Positions 15,499-24,997 of a stretch of DNA of 64,000 nt are shown one piece after another; position 1 is the stretch's first letter; every line of letters starts with the position of its first letter. The translations under genes and the position numbers were made by a program. Where the stretch lies: positions 133,014 through 197,013 of the forward strand of contig CAKUJH010000001.1 of assembly GCA_934661375.1 (NCBI GenBank), read 5' to 3'. Under the pieces are notes generated by a model. That model was not told the DNA's origin and made no database searches. It saw only the letters and a list, made by a program, of their open reading frames with translations. The DNA is from an uncultured Victivallales bacterium (GTDB lineage: Bacteria > Verrucomicrobiota > Lentisphaeria > Victivallales > UBA1829).

Positions 15499-17972
15499 TG
15501 AGGAGCTGGGTATTCTTGTCCGTTTTTCTTTTAACAACAGGAAGTCATGGTCTTGATATCGCGTTGAACGGAAAAGCTTGTGTTCAGATTGTTGCAGACA
15601 GCGAAGAATTGAACACAACTTCTCTGACACCATGGAAATTTCATATTTACCGTTGGGCATACGAAGATTTTGTCAAGCATTTGAAATTGGCTTCCGGTGC
15701 GCAATTCAATGAATCCAAGGCGCTCGGCAAAATCCTTTTAGGCAAAGCGGCATTGACCAGCGAGGCGTTGAAAAAAGAAGCCGCAAGTTTGCCGGCCAAC
15801 ACTTATGTTATCCGGACGGATGGGAATGTAGTGAGGATTTTCGGTCGGAATCTCCAATACACGATTTGCGGGATGTATGCCTTTTTGCGTGATGATATCG
15901 GTATTGAATTTCTGGGAAGTCACGATATTTTCACCGTTTTCCCCAAGGATAAAAATCTTCGGATCGGGCAAATCGACCGTAGAGTCCAAGCGGGTTTTTC
16001 CAGTATTCGGCTGAATGGTGCGTATTATCCCCTTGATTATGGCTACCGCTGGGGTATACGCATGGGAACCATGGGGTTTTCTGATCAGGACAGGATAGCC
16101 AGCGATCATATGTTTTACCGTTTGTTTCCGGGGCAGCGCTTTGCCAAAAGTCATCCCGAATATTATGCGATGGATGCCGATGGTGTCCGCAAAGTTCCGG
16201 TGGGCAACGATCCCACCTATTGGCAGATATGCTTTGCCAGTCAAGGCGCATTCGATTTGGTGAAAAACTATATCAACAACCAGTTCAACAAGGGATATGT
16301 CGGCGTTCCCATGAGTCCCAACGATACCTATGGTTTCTGCCAGTGTCCTTCCTGTAAAAAGAATCAGCCGCCTCGTCGCGAACCTCTTTGCGGGACAGAT
16401 GTTTTCATGGAGTGGATAACCCGGCTTGCTGATGAAGTCAAACATCATAAAAACAAGTTCATTGTGATCTTTTCTTACGGACCGGTAACGTATCCGCCAT
16501 TGAAAAAAATCCCTGCCAATGTGTGTGTGAGTTTCGCGCCTGATATTTCTCAGTGGTATGACAAAGCTTTCAGAAAATCTGAATTTGAGATCATTCAAGG
16601 CTGGCGTAAGCAGGTCACGGGAAATAATCCTTTTGCCTGGCATGCTTATACGGGGCTTTGCATCCTGCCGCCGGCCTGTTATCCCAGGAGCTATGCCAAA
16701 ATCCTCAAAATGTTTTATAAGGATTACGGATTTCGGGCGTTTTCCAACGACGGTTATGGTTTCCCCGCTTTCATGGATCATCAGAACTATTTGATCGCCC
16801 GTCTGCTCTGGAATCCGGAACTGGACGAAAATAAACTCCTTGCAGATTATTTTACCAAACTTTACGGCAAAGGCGGCAAAGAGGTCATGGCTCTGTATGA
16901 CTTTTTTGAAAAATGCAATATGCGTCCGCGCAGCGGAGGTAAATGGCTGAAAGATCACGGCACGCTGTCTGCATTTGAGGTTTATTCTGCAGAAAATATG
17001 CGGGAAATCCGTCTCCTGCAAAAAAAAGCGCGTGCCGCCGTCAAGGGGGATTTGCTTGCAGAAAAACGTTTGGAACGGCGTTTTCAGGAAATGGAAATCA
17101 CTTTGCAGATGATGGAAATCTATAACTTTTCCCGGGATAATGCAATTGCTGATCCTGATCCGGGGATACTTGAAAAGTGTATTTTAGCCCCGGAGAAATT
17201 GGAGAAAAGATGGCAGCAGGAAATCAGAACAGATAAATCATATTTCAATTTTGCTCAGCAGGTATATAGAAAAAACTTTGATTATTGTAAACATGTTCGC
17301 AATTATTGGAAACTTTTTGTGGACAAATACACCGTCAGGGCCTTGGCAGCTTTGGCAGGGAAGAAGCCTGATGAATTCAAAAAATTGCGCCGTCTTTACG
17401 AAACAGATACCCTTAAATCCATGAGTTTGAAATTGATGCTCAATGAGGCACGTGTACGCGAGAACGGGCTGAAAAATGCCGGTTTTGAACAGCGGGGAAG
17501 TCAAACAACCGATGCCGCTTCCGGAGATTGGAAAAAAAGCGGTTTGTCGTACTGGGCTTTCTGGACAGCTAAAACAAATTCCCGCCCCAGTGTTTCCGAA
17601 GAAAATGTTTTTGCCGGAAAACAAAGTGCAGTCATTGATCAGAATGGCGGTTGTTTGGTCCAGAATGTCAAGCTTGATTTTTCCGATGGTTTGCGGATTT
17701 TTCGTTTTGATGTTTGGGTTTACACGGAACGAACAGATGTTTTGCCTTCTGTCAGCATTGCCTGGGCCAATGCCAAAGGCAGAATGTGGTCCAAGCCGGT
17801 ATTCAGTGCCGGTGGCAAGATCACTCCAGGCAAATGGACTCACCTTGAATTGACTGTTGAAGCGCCTGAAGATGCCACACATGCCATGTGTTTTTTGAAT
17901 CGTAACGAAGTAGAAGGCGGAAAGGTTTACTTTGATAAGGCGGCATTCCGCAAAATCATAAAAAGAAAGTAA
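15498..17972 (+). CDS. DUF4838 glycosidase-like secreted protein with C-terminal carbohydrate-binding-like domain
   Basis: 824 residues with signal peptide (cleavage after SHG, ~19). The N-terminal ~130 residues form an alpha-glucuronidase-like domain (NTYVIRTDGNVVRIFGRN, CGMYAFLRDDIGIEF); the middle is a TIM-barrel-like DUF4838 domain with MSPNDTYGFCQCPSC and IFSYGPVTYPP; the last ~150 residues (from KNAGFEQRGSQ, with SAVIDQNGG) look like a CBM4/9/22-type sandwich. DUF4838 proteins are common in polysaccharide-use loci of Bacteroidota, Planctomycetota and Lentisphaerota; catalytic activity is not proven for most. Overlaps the preceding gene by one base. Confidence 0.78.
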   Translation: MRSWVFLSVFLLTTGSHGLDIALNGKACVQIVADSEELNTTSLTPWKFHIYRWAYEDFVKHLKLASGAQFNESKALGKILLGKAALTSEALKKEAASLPANTYVIRTDGNVVRIFGRNLQYTICGMYAFLRDDIGIEFLGSHDIFTVFPKDKNLRIGQIDRRVQAGFSSIRLNGAYYPLDYGYRWGIRMGTMGFSDQDRIASDHMFYRLFPGQRFAKSHPEYYAMDADGVRKVPVGNDPTYWQICFASQGAFDLVKNYINNQFNKGYVGVPMSPNDTYGFCQCPSCKKNQPPRREPLCGTDVFMEWITRLADEVKHHKNKFIVIFSYGPVTYPPLKKIPANVCVSFAPDISQWYDKAFRKSEFEIIQGWRKQVTGNNPFAWHAYTGLCILPPACYPRSYAKILKMFYKDYGFRAFSNDGYGFPAFMDHQNYLIARLLWNPELDENKLLADYFTKLYGKGGKEVMALYDFFEKCNMRPRSGGKWLKDHGTLSAFEVYSAENMREIRLLQKKARAAVKGDLLAEKRLERRFQEMEITLQMMEIYNFSRDNAIADPDPGILEKCILAPEKLEKRWQQEIRTDKSYFNFAQQVYRKNFDYCKHVRNYWKLFVDKYTVRALAALAGKKPDEFKKLRRLYETDTLKSMSLKLMLNEARVRENGLKNAGFEQRGSQTTDAASGDWKKSGLSYWAFWTAKTNSRPSVSEENVFAGKQSAVIDQNGGCLVQNVKLDFSDGLRIFRFDVWVYTERTDVLPSVSIAWANAKGRMWSKPVFSAGGKITPGKWTHLELTVEAPEDATHAMCFLNRNEVEGGKVYFDKAAFRKIIKRK

Positions 17973-17983
17973 GCGGGAATTTC

Positions 17984-19282
17984 ATGTTCGACAATTTTGA
18001 TCAATTTCTGGAAGAGAATTTCATTGATCCCAATGGGGTTGTCTACAGTCAGCTTGACCGTCAAACACGCCGACCGGTTGATGAACTCTTTTTCCAGCCT
18101 TACGGCAGGAAGCCGGACCACGAGAACCGCTGTGGATTTCAACTGCCTCTGCCAGGAGAAGTGACGCATTGGGGAAAGGATACTTTCACATTGCCGGAAT
18201 TTGTTACTTACGAAAACTGCGGCATGTGTACCGGCGCTTATCTGGACGGTCTGTGTTCGGCGCTGCGTACGCCTGGAGCTGATACCGAAGAGGTCCGTTG
18301 TCGGGCGAAGCGGACTTTTGACGCAATTCGGTACATCGCGGGGATCGGCAACCAGTGGGAATACGGTTTTTTTCCGAAAATTTGGGGAAATAAATTCCGT
18401 TACCAGACCAGTACGGACCAGTATCTTTATGTATTGCACGGCATGAACAGTTATTATCCGTTTGCTTCTGAAAAGGATCGACGGGAAATTGAGCGGTTGA
18501 TACCTGCAATGGTGGACTTCTGGATGAAACGTCAGTATAGACTGACTTATTACAATCTCATTGACATGGATTGGCCGCCTTTGCGTTTTCCCGGTTTTCT
18601 CATGTTGGCTTACAAGTACACAGGAGACGAAAAATACCGCAAAGAGGCCATACGGATCTTGGATGCCATGGATGGAAAGATCGTGGAACATGCCGTGCGT
18701 TGTCCGGCTTTGATCTGTTCGGCAGATGCCATTTGCATGGATACAAGCGGCATTGAGATGATGGCTGTGATCTCCCCCCTGCCGGAGGATTACTGCAGAA
18801 TCCTGCTGGACGGCCTAAAAGAAGAGTTCTATATCCGAATCAAAAGTCTGACGGAGGACGGTTATTTCTGGACGAAGATGGATTATGATCTTGAAAGCGG
18901 TGTGGCTGTTCCCCGGAAAACCGATGCGCCCCGTTCGGCCTGGAGCTGTATGATCGTCCGTGCCGGGCTTCAGATGTCCCGTTTCATGCCGGGGATCTAC
19001 CACGATGCCCGGCGGTTGGCTGAAAACGTATTGACGAAACTGCGGCCCGAAGAAATGTATTATTATCATCCGGACGACGCTTATCATCTGCCCCGTTATC
19101 AGCAATACAAAAACCAATTTTTAAGCGGCGATGCCATTACCAACCGTCAATGGACCTATCGTCTTTATAATGAATTGGCTCAGCAGCCTGAAAGTCCCGC
19201 CCGCCGGCAGACAGACACTCCTGATCACGCATCCGGAAACACTGCGTCAGGGAACCTTAAACAAGCTGGATTATCCGTATGA
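17984..19282 (+). CDS. helical-toroid (six-hairpin-like) protein, probably carbohydrate-active; C-terminus altered
   Basis: 432 residues, no signal peptide. Repeating alpha-hairpins with conserved-looking pairs such as LTYYNLIDMDWPPLRFPGFL, YKYTGDEKYRKEAIRILDAM and APRSAWSCMIVRAGLQMSR suggest an alpha/alpha toroid of the type in unsaturated glucuronyl hydrolases and related glycosidases. Not assignable to a family. 11 bp after the DUF4838 gene, so part of the same operon. The last ~35 residues (after LYNELAQQPE) are low-quality sequence that lies over a different reading frame, suggesting that the native end was lost at a junction near 19185. Confidence 0.6.
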   Translation: MFDNFDQFLEENFIDPNGVVYSQLDRQTRRPVDELFFQPYGRKPDHENRCGFQLPLPGEVTHWGKDTFTLPEFVTYENCGMCTGAYLDGLCSALRTPGADTEEVRCRAKRTFDAIRYIAGIGNQWEYGFFPKIWGNKFRYQTSTDQYLYVLHGMNSYYPFASEKDRREIERLIPAMVDFWMKRQYRLTYYNLIDMDWPPLRFPGFLMLAYKYTGDEKYRKEAIRILDAMDGKIVEHAVRCPALICSADAICMDTSGIEMMAVISPLPEDYCRILLDGLKEEFYIRIKSLTEDGYFWTKMDYDLESGVAVPRKTDAPRSAWSCMIVRAGLQMSRFMPGIYHDARRLAENVLTKLRPEEMYYYHPDDAYHLPRYQQYKNQFLSGDAITNRQWTYRLYNELAQQPESPARRQTDTPDHASGNTASGNLKQAGLSV

Positions 19283-19487
19283 ATGTGAAATCAACGGCAT
19301 CAAAGGCCGCGGAAAATTGAATCTCGCCTGTTTCCTGATCCCGAAATTCAAAGGCGACTGGAGCAAAGTTCCGCCTGTAACGCTCACCAACAAGTGCGGA
19401 AAAAAAGACTTCACCGCCCATCCGGTTATCCGCCGTCCAGATGCAGTTCGATTTCGGCGACATCTGAACGGCAAAATGAAAATCTGA
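19185..19487 (+). pseudogene. C-terminal fragment of an unidentified protein
   Basis: About 100 codons, frame-shifted relative to the toroid gene: GRQTLLITHPETLRQGTLNK, then CEINGIKGRGKLNLACFLIP. The composition and beta-strand pattern look like the end of a secreted or carbohydrate-active protein, but I do not recognise it. No start of its own. It is either the tail of a deleted neighbour or, less likely, the frame-shifted end of the preceding gene. Nothing further is evident from here to the tRNA-Asp promoter. Confidence 0.35.
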
Positions 19488-19604
19488 CAAAACCGCTTTT
19501 TCAAAACGGATGCCATTCACGCAGGAATACTCCGGTCAATACCCCATTTTTGATTTTTTATGGGATAGCTCTGGAATTTTTTGAATTTTTTTTTATTTTA
19601 GGGC

Positions 19605-19632
19605 TTGAAAAAATCAAAAACACCTGTATATT
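19605..19632 (+). promoter_or_regulatory. promoter of tRNA-Asp (and xerD)
   Basis: TTGAAA (19605-19610), 16-bp spacer, TATATT (19627-19632), 42 bp before the tRNA. Confidence 0.65.
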
Positions 19633-19673
19633 GGGTAACATCATCTGATAAAGGTGATACGCTTCAAAAAAGC

Positions 19674-19750
19674 GGGGAAGTAGCTCAACTGGTTAGAGTG
19701 CCACCCTGTCACGGTGGATGTTGCGGGTTCAAGTCCCGTCTTTCCCGCCA
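19674..19750 (+). tRNA. tRNA-Asp (GTC)
   Basis: 77 nt including an encoded CCA. Acceptor GGGGAAG pairs with CTTTCCC; D arm GCTCAACTGGTTAGAGT; anticodon stem CCACC/GGTGG around CTGTCAC, anticodon GTC; T arm GCGGG-TTCAAGT-CCCGT; discriminator G. It is followed by T8GC, and xerD starts 47 bp later. The 3' flank is identical to the att-like sequence at 63635-63660. Confidence 0.96.
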
Positions 19751-19796
19751 TTTTTTTTGCTTTTTTCTTCTTTATCAAAAGGTAAGTCAACAGCGC

Positions 19797-20690
19797 ATGG
19801 AACGTATTCTCGAACATTTCCTCGGTTATGTTTCATTGGAACGCGGTCTTTCTGTAAACTCTGCCGACGCCTACAAATCAGATCTGCTGGATTTCATTGA
19901 TTTTCTTAAACAGAACAACATCAGCGGCTTTCCTTCTGTCACGCGGGATACGATTCTGGATTATCTGGGGCTCTGCAAGGACAAGGGAATGGAACCTGCC
20001 ACCCTGGCACGGCGTCTGGTTGCCATCAAAGTTTTTTTCCGTTATCTTTCGCAGGAACGCATTGTTTTTTCGGACATCACCGATGTCATGGATTCTCCGA
20101 AACTCTGGCGGATTCTGCCGGAATTCATGTCCGCCAGTGAAGTGAATGCCCTGCTCAATGCTTTTTCCTCCTCTTCCAAAGATCCGCTGGTGTTCCGCAA
20201 CCGCTGCATACTGGAACTGATGTATGCCTGCGGACTGCGGGTGTCGGAAACAGCCGACCTTACCACAGGAAGTCTGAATTTTGACGAAAATGTCCTCCGT
20301 GCTTACGGCAAAGGTTCCAAGGAACGGATCGTTCCCATCGGCAGAACCGCGGTATCACTGCTCCGGCGGTATCTGGAAGAAATCCGTCCGCTGCTGCTCC
20401 GGGATAATTCCGTGACGGCTCTGTTTCTTTCCAACCATGGACGGAAAATGGATCGTGTGCGGATCTGGGGAGTTGTCAAGGAAGCCGCCGCGATAGCCGG
20501 AATCCATAAGAATATTCATCCGCACACACTACGTCATTCCTTTGCCAGTCATCTGCTGGAAAACGGGGCGGATCTGCGGGTGATTCAGGAAATGCTCGGA
20601 CATGCCGACATCAGCACCACGCAGATTTACACTCATGTGGATCAGCGGCGTCTGCTGGCAGTTCATAAAAAATTTCATCCGCGGGCTTGA
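19797..20690 (+). CDS. xerD: tyrosine recombinase XerD/XerC
   Basis: 297 residues, the usual Xer length. N-terminal SAM-like core-binding domain (about 1-85; LERGLSVNSADAYKSDL), then the catalytic domain with all key residues: Arg in ACGLRVSE, Lys in GKGSKERIVP, HxxR in HTLRHSFASHL, His in LGHADIS and the nucleophile Tyr in TTQIYTHV. Resolves chromosome dimers at dif with a partner. The ATG at 19797 is chosen because in-frame sequence upstream passes through tRNA-Asp. XerC versus XerD cannot be settled from one copy; a free-standing integrase is less likely given its housekeeping context. Confidence 0.88.
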   Translation: MERILEHFLGYVSLERGLSVNSADAYKSDLLDFIDFLKQNNISGFPSVTRDTILDYLGLCKDKGMEPATLARRLVAIKVFFRYLSQERIVFSDITDVMDSPKLWRILPEFMSASEVNALLNAFSSSSKDPLVFRNRCILELMYACGLRVSETADLTTGSLNFDENVLRAYGKGSKERIVPIGRTAVSLLRRYLEEIRPLLLRDNSVTALFLSNHGRKMDRVRIWGVVKEAAAIAGIHKNIHPHTLRHSFASHLLENGADLRVIQEMLGHADISTTQIYTHVDQRRLLAVHKKFHPRA

Positions 20691-20692
20691 AC

Positions 20693-21727
20693 ATGCTTGC
20701 TGCCCGAAAACGGATTTTACTGTTCGGTCTGCTCCTGTTTCTGGCGGGAATCGCGGCTGTCTTTCTGACTGCGCCCGAACCGCAGAACAAATATATGCAG
20801 ACCCGTACCTTTCCGGTCATGGGAACCATCGGAAAATTCACGGTTTCTGCAGAAAATCCGGAAACGGTGGAAAAAGCGTTGAATCTGGCGCAGGATGCCG
20901 TCCGGGAGATCGAAGGCACATGCAATATTTTCGATCCGGAAAGTGAGCTTTCCCGGCTGAACCGGGATGCGTCTGAACGTGAGGTCGTCTGCTCGCCTCT
21001 GCTGTGGGAACTGCTGAATGAAGCGGAACGTTTTTACCGTTTGAGCGGCGGAGCATTTGATGCGACTGTCCGTCCGCTGATGAAACTCTGGGGCTTTCAC
21101 CGGAAACGTTACTCTCTGCCTTCCGAAACGGAAATAGAACAGATCCGGAAAATTGTCGGCTGGGACAAAGTATTGTTGAATCCGGAAAGAAAATCTGTCT
21201 TTTTCCGGGTCAAGGGTGTTTCCATTGACCTGGGAGGCATAGCCAAAGGTTTTGCCCTGGATAAAGCGGCGGAAAAAATCCGCTCGTCCGGTCAGTGTTC
21301 CGCGGTGCTGAATTTAGGGGGAAACATTCTCTGTATAGCACAAAAGAATCAGCGTTCATTTCACATAGGAATCCGTGATCCGCTGTCACCGGACCGCATA
21401 TTCGAAACTCTGGAAATGCGCAACCAAGCCATTGCCACCAGCGGAAATTATGAACGCTATGTGATCATCGACGGAAAACATTATACCCACATCATGGATC
21501 CGCGTACAGGAAAACCGGTTCAGGATATGTTATCCGTCACAGTAAGGACTCTGCGCGGAGTGGATTCCGACGCCCTTTCCACGGTGCTTTTTGTGAAAGG
21601 GACAGATTTTGCACCGGAAATCTGCCGTATTTTCCCGGATACCGGAATCATTGCAGTGCGCCGCAGTACGGAAAATCCATCGGGAACGAAGATTTCGCGT
21701 TACGGCACACTGGCACAGAAAAAGTAA
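20693..21727 (+). CDS. apbE: FAD:protein FMN transferase (ApbE)
   Basis: 344 residues. N-terminal membrane anchor or signal (about 8-28), then ApbE: FPVMGTIGKFTV, FDPESELSRLNR, LSGGAFDATVRPLMKLWGF, SIDLGGIAKGFALDKAAE, VLNLGGNI, ATSGNYERY and the Mg site DSDALSTVLF. It attaches FMN covalently to Thr of target flavoproteins such as RnfG/NqrC on the outer face of the membrane. The ATG at 20693 begins 2 bp after xerD; a TTG at 20687 overlapping the xerD stop is also possible. Confidence 0.9.
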   Translation: MLAARKRILLFGLLLFLAGIAAVFLTAPEPQNKYMQTRTFPVMGTIGKFTVSAENPETVEKALNLAQDAVREIEGTCNIFDPESELSRLNRDASEREVVCSPLLWELLNEAERFYRLSGGAFDATVRPLMKLWGFHRKRYSLPSETEIEQIRKIVGWDKVLLNPERKSVFFRVKGVSIDLGGIAKGFALDKAAEKIRSSGQCSAVLNLGGNILCIAQKNQRSFHIGIRDPLSPDRIFETLEMRNQAIATSGNYERYVIIDGKHYTHIMDPRTGKPVQDMLSVTVRTLRGVDSDALSTVLFVKGTDFAPEICRIFPDTGIIAVRRSTENPSGTKISRYGTLAQKK

Positions 21728-21731
21728 ATTT

Positions 21732-23264
21732 TTATTTTCCGCGCACAATCAGGTAAGTAGGCAAACCCGAAACATCGAATTTTTTAAGAACGGAACTCAC
21801 CGCCGGACTGGAAATATCCGTGGCGTCAAATTCCACAAAAATAAATTTTTCCAGTTCTGCGGAAACAGCCGGATCCGGGAAAGTATTTTTTTCCATCGCC
21901 TTGCAGTTTTTGCACCATTCCGCCCGGAAATCAATAAAAACCAGCTGTCCGGTACGCGCCGATTCCTGAATGGCTTCCGTCAGAATTTTTCGGCTTTCCG
22001 CTATGCTCTCCGGTGAACGCGACTGGGAAGTTCCTACCTCGAATGCTGTCCAGCCGTAATAAGCGCCCAAGCAGATGATAATCACTCCGAAAACATATTT
22101 CACATACTTCATCCATGCACCCGGTTCAGGCATTACGGAAAAACCGCCGGCAGCCAGCGGCCAGGGAAAAGCCATGCCCGCTCCCAGAACAAACGGCAGA
22201 AACAAACCTGCATGTTCTCCTGCATTATACATTTTCCCCGCCTGCAGCAGAGTTGCCGCCACCACCGGAGCCACACACGCACCCGCCAGCAGAGCGGAAA
22301 CTGCTCCCATCAGAAAAATGCCCGCATAACCTGCTCCTGAAAAATTCCCGAAACGGGAACTGTAACGGGAAAGGTCCAGCACAAAAACATCAAACAATGA
22401 AAGTCCCAGCAGAATGAACAGAACTGCCGCAAAAGCATTGAACCACCAGGTGGAATCAATGATGCCGAAGCTGGAACCGGTCATGACTGCCGCAATTCCC
22501 AGCATACCATATGACAAAGCAATGCCGCTGCCGTAGACAAGTCCCCTCAACACACAGCTGCCGCGGCTTCCTGTCCTTGCTCCGATCATTGCCAGATTGA
22601 CGGGAATCATCGGCAGTACGCAAGGTGTAAGATTCAAGGCTATTCCGCCCAGAAAAACAAACAGCAGTATCACCAGAAAACTTTTTCCCGAAAAACTCAG
22701 AAAAAGTTCCTGTTTTTCCCCTTTCAGAAACTGCAGAAATTCCGGCGCTGCCAGATACCCTGTTTCCGACCGTACTATTTCAAAAGACGGAAAAACCGCA
22801 TTTTCTTCAGCAGCCGAAACATTTTCAGGGAACAATTCCGGCTGAACTGCAGATTTGAATTCCTTGAAATAAGCCTCTTTTGAACCGGGAAGGAAACATA
22901 CCGGCGGTTTTCCGTCAGATCCTTTGGAACACCCCTGCCAGTGAATCTGAATTTGAACCGGATAATGGACATTCCGGAAAGTCCAGCGGAAAACCGCCGG
23001 ACCTGAATAAATTTCCGTTTGTCCGGAAAATGAATCATTATACTGTTCTGCAGCAGGAAGTTCCGACGGAACAACCTCTTTTTCGCCGGAAACAGCCCGA
23101 ACCTCTGTCGATTTCCGGTACAGATATTCTCCTGCCGGTATTTCCGCCAGAACGGAAATACCATCTTTCGTCATGATGTATTTCCACACAGGCTCGGCGG
23201 AAAGACCCATGACAAAAGAAAACAGAACAATGACAAACACTGCTTTCAGATTAAGTTTTCTCAT
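21732..23264 (-). CDS. dsbD: DsbD-like thiol:disulfide interchange protein
   Basis: 510 residues. Signal peptide (cleaved near LSA-EP), an extracytoplasmic DsbD-alpha/DUF3 domain (about 24-190), a CcdA-like membrane domain with paired Cys (NLTPCVLPMIP and LLAGACVAPVVAA) across 7-8 helices (about 195-405), and a C-terminal thioredoxin domain with FRAEWCKNCKAME. It moves electrons from cytoplasmic thioredoxin to periplasmic proteins. AAGGGGGG precedes the ATG. Convergent with apbE, only 4 bp apart. Shorter than E. coli DsbD (~570) because of a compact N-terminal domain. Confidence 0.9.
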   Translation of the reverse strand: MRKLNLKAVFVIVLFSFVMGLSAEPVWKYIMTKDGISVLAEIPAGEYLYRKSTEVRAVSGEKEVVPSELPAAEQYNDSFSGQTEIYSGPAVFRWTFRNVHYPVQIQIHWQGCSKGSDGKPPVCFLPGSKEAYFKEFKSAVQPELFPENVSAAEENAVFPSFEIVRSETGYLAAPEFLQFLKGEKQELFLSFSGKSFLVILLFVFLGGIALNLTPCVLPMIPVNLAMIGARTGSRGSCVLRGLVYGSGIALSYGMLGIAAVMTGSSFGIIDSTWWFNAFAAVLFILLGLSLFDVFVLDLSRYSSRFGNFSGAGYAGIFLMGAVSALLAGACVAPVVAATLLQAGKMYNAGEHAGLFLPFVLGAGMAFPWPLAAGGFSVMPEPGAWMKYVKYVFGVIIICLGAYYGWTAFEVGTSQSRSPESIAESRKILTEAIQESARTGQLVFIDFRAEWCKNCKAMEKNTFPDPAVSAELEKFIFVEFDATDISSPAVSSVLKKFDVSGLPTYLIVRGK

Positions 23265-23291
23265 AATTTTCCCCCCTTCAATTGATGATAT

Positions 23292-24485
23292 TTACTTGCC
23301 GTGCAATTCCTTGACAAATTCAGCCGTTTTGGCCATGGCTTCCTTGATTCCTTCCATGGAAGTGGCGTAGGAGCAGCGGACAAAACCTTCTCCGCACGCA
23401 CCGAAAGCCGAACCGGGAACCACTGCCACTTTTTTGCTCATCAACAGCTGTTTGGCAAATTCCATGGAACTCAACCCGGAGGAAGTAATGTTCGGAAAAA
23501 CATAAAAAGCGCCCTGCGGTTTGAAACACTTCAACCCCATGGAATTGAAACTGTTGACAATCACATTGCGGCGATCACAGTATTCCTGCCGCATCGCTTC
23601 CATATCCGGCAGACCGGAACGCAGAGCTTCCAGCGCGGCTTCCTGTGCCGTGATCGGAGCACAAAGCATGGAATACTGATGAATCTTCATCATGGCATCG
23701 ATGATTTCTCTCGGTCCGCAGGCATAGCCTATGCGGAATCCGGTCATGGCAAAGGCTTTGGAGAAACCGTGCAGAAAAACGGTACGTTCTTTCATTCCCG
23801 GCAGAGAAGCAATGGACGGAGTCATTTTTCCGTAAGTGAGTTCCGAATAAATATGGTCGGCAAGCACAATCAGATCATGTTTCACCGCAATTTCCGCAAT
23901 ACGCTTTGTCTGTTCCATAGTCAGAGTGGCACCGGTCGGATTGCAGGGAAAATTCAGCAGAATCGCACGGGTTCTGGGCGTAATGGCTTTTTCCAGATCT
24001 TCAGAATCCAGTGAAAAATCATTTTCCTCCCGTGTTTCCACTGCCACCGGTACACCATGCGCCATTTTGATTTCCGGATTATAGGAAACATAGCACGGTT
24101 CATGGTAAATGATTTCATCGCCGGGACTGGTTATTGCGCGGATCACCAGATCCAGAGCTTCACTCACTCCGACAGTTACAATACATTCATGCACCGGATC
24201 ATAATTCACCTGGAAAGAATCCGACAGATAATTGCAGATGGCTTTCCGCAGCGGCAGAATTCCGAGGTTGGACGTATAATGCGTATGTCCCCGTTCAATG
24301 GAATACAAGGCATTTTCCCGGATATTCCACGGAGTTACAAAGTCCGGTTCCCCGATTCCCAGGGAAATGACGTCATCCATCGTGCTGACCAGGTCAAAGA
24401 AATCGCGAATGCCGCTCTTCGGCAGACATGCAATATGCGGTGCCACCAGAGAACGTTTTTCAGGGCGTAACTTTGAGTCGCTCAT
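23292..24485 (-). CDS. class I/II PLP-dependent aminotransferase
   Basis: 397 residues, fold-type I. SLGIGEPDFVTPWNI, GHTHYTSNLGILPLR, NFPCNPTGATL, and HGFSKAFAMTGFRIGYACG with the PLP Lys. Closest to the aspartate/alanine-type aminotransferases of subgroup I-gamma; the exact amino-acid substrate is not visible. Strong ribosome-binding site GGAGGAGGA. Its start lies 26 bp inside the end of the Lrp-type regulator, so the two are co-translated; this regulator-aminotransferase pair is a common arrangement. Confidence 0.9.
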   Translation of the reverse strand: MSDSKLRPEKRSLVAPHIACLPKSGIRDFFDLVSTMDDVISLGIGEPDFVTPWNIRENALYSIERGHTHYTSNLGILPLRKAICNYLSDSFQVNYDPVHECIVTVGVSEALDLVIRAITSPGDEIIYHEPCYVSYNPEIKMAHGVPVAVETREENDFSLDSEDLEKAITPRTRAILLNFPCNPTGATLTMEQTKRIAEIAVKHDLIVLADHIYSELTYGKMTPSIASLPGMKERTVFLHGFSKAFAMTGFRIGYACGPREIIDAMMKIHQYSMLCAPITAQEAALEALRSGLPDMEAMRQEYCDRRNVIVNSFNSMGLKCFKPQGAFYVFPNITSSGLSSMEFAKQLLMSKKVAVVPGSAFGACGEGFVRCSYATSMEGIKEAMAKTAEFVKELHGK

Positions 24486-24957
24486 GATCGTCCTCCTCCT
24501 GCATCAGTTTGCCCGCTTCCTTGTATTTCTTCAGAAGAAAGTGGGTCGAAGTAGAAAGCACTCCGTCTATTGTGGAAAGACGGCTGGACACAAAGTAAGC
24601 CACATCGTTCAGGCTTTTTCCTTTGACTTCCAGCTGCAGATCGTACGGACCGGACATCAGGTAGAGGGAAGATACCTGTGGAAAACGGCTCAGACGGCGG
24701 GCAATTTTATCGAACCCCCCTTCCCGTTCCGGCTTCACTTTAACCTCAATAATTGCTTTGACGGCGTTTTCCGGCAGTTCGGCTTCATCAAAGATCGCCT
24801 GATAGCCGATAATCACATTTTCCTGTTCCAGAATGCGAATTTCTTTTTCAACTTCGCTGGCGGCCGCGTCGATTCTCTCGGCGATTTCTTCCGCCTGAAG
24901 ACGTCCGTTTTCGCCGAGAAGACGCAAAATGTTTCTTCTCAATTCTGTTTTTTCCAT
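24460..24957 (-). CDS. Lrp/AsnC-family transcriptional regulator
   Basis: 165 residues. N-terminal helix-turn-helix (about 5-50; ILRLLGENGRLQAEEIAERI), then a RAM/ligand-binding domain with VKAIIEVKVKPEREGGFDKI and LMSGPYDLQLEVKGKSLNDV. Senses an amino acid and likely controls the overlapping aminotransferase gene. GGAG precedes the ATG. A possible -10 (CATATTAC on the minus strand) lies about 35 bp upstream. Confidence 0.88.
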   Translation of the reverse strand: MEKTELRRNILRLLGENGRLQAEEIAERIDAAASEVEKEIRILEQENVIIGYQAIFDEAELPENAVKAIIEVKVKPEREGGFDKIARRLSRFPQVSSLYLMSGPYDLQLEVKGKSLNDVAYFVSSRLSTIDGVLSTSTHFLLKKYKEAGKLMQEEDDHERLKVTP

Positions 24958-24997
24958 TTAAAAACTCCGTAGTTTATGGATGGAACAGTAATATGCC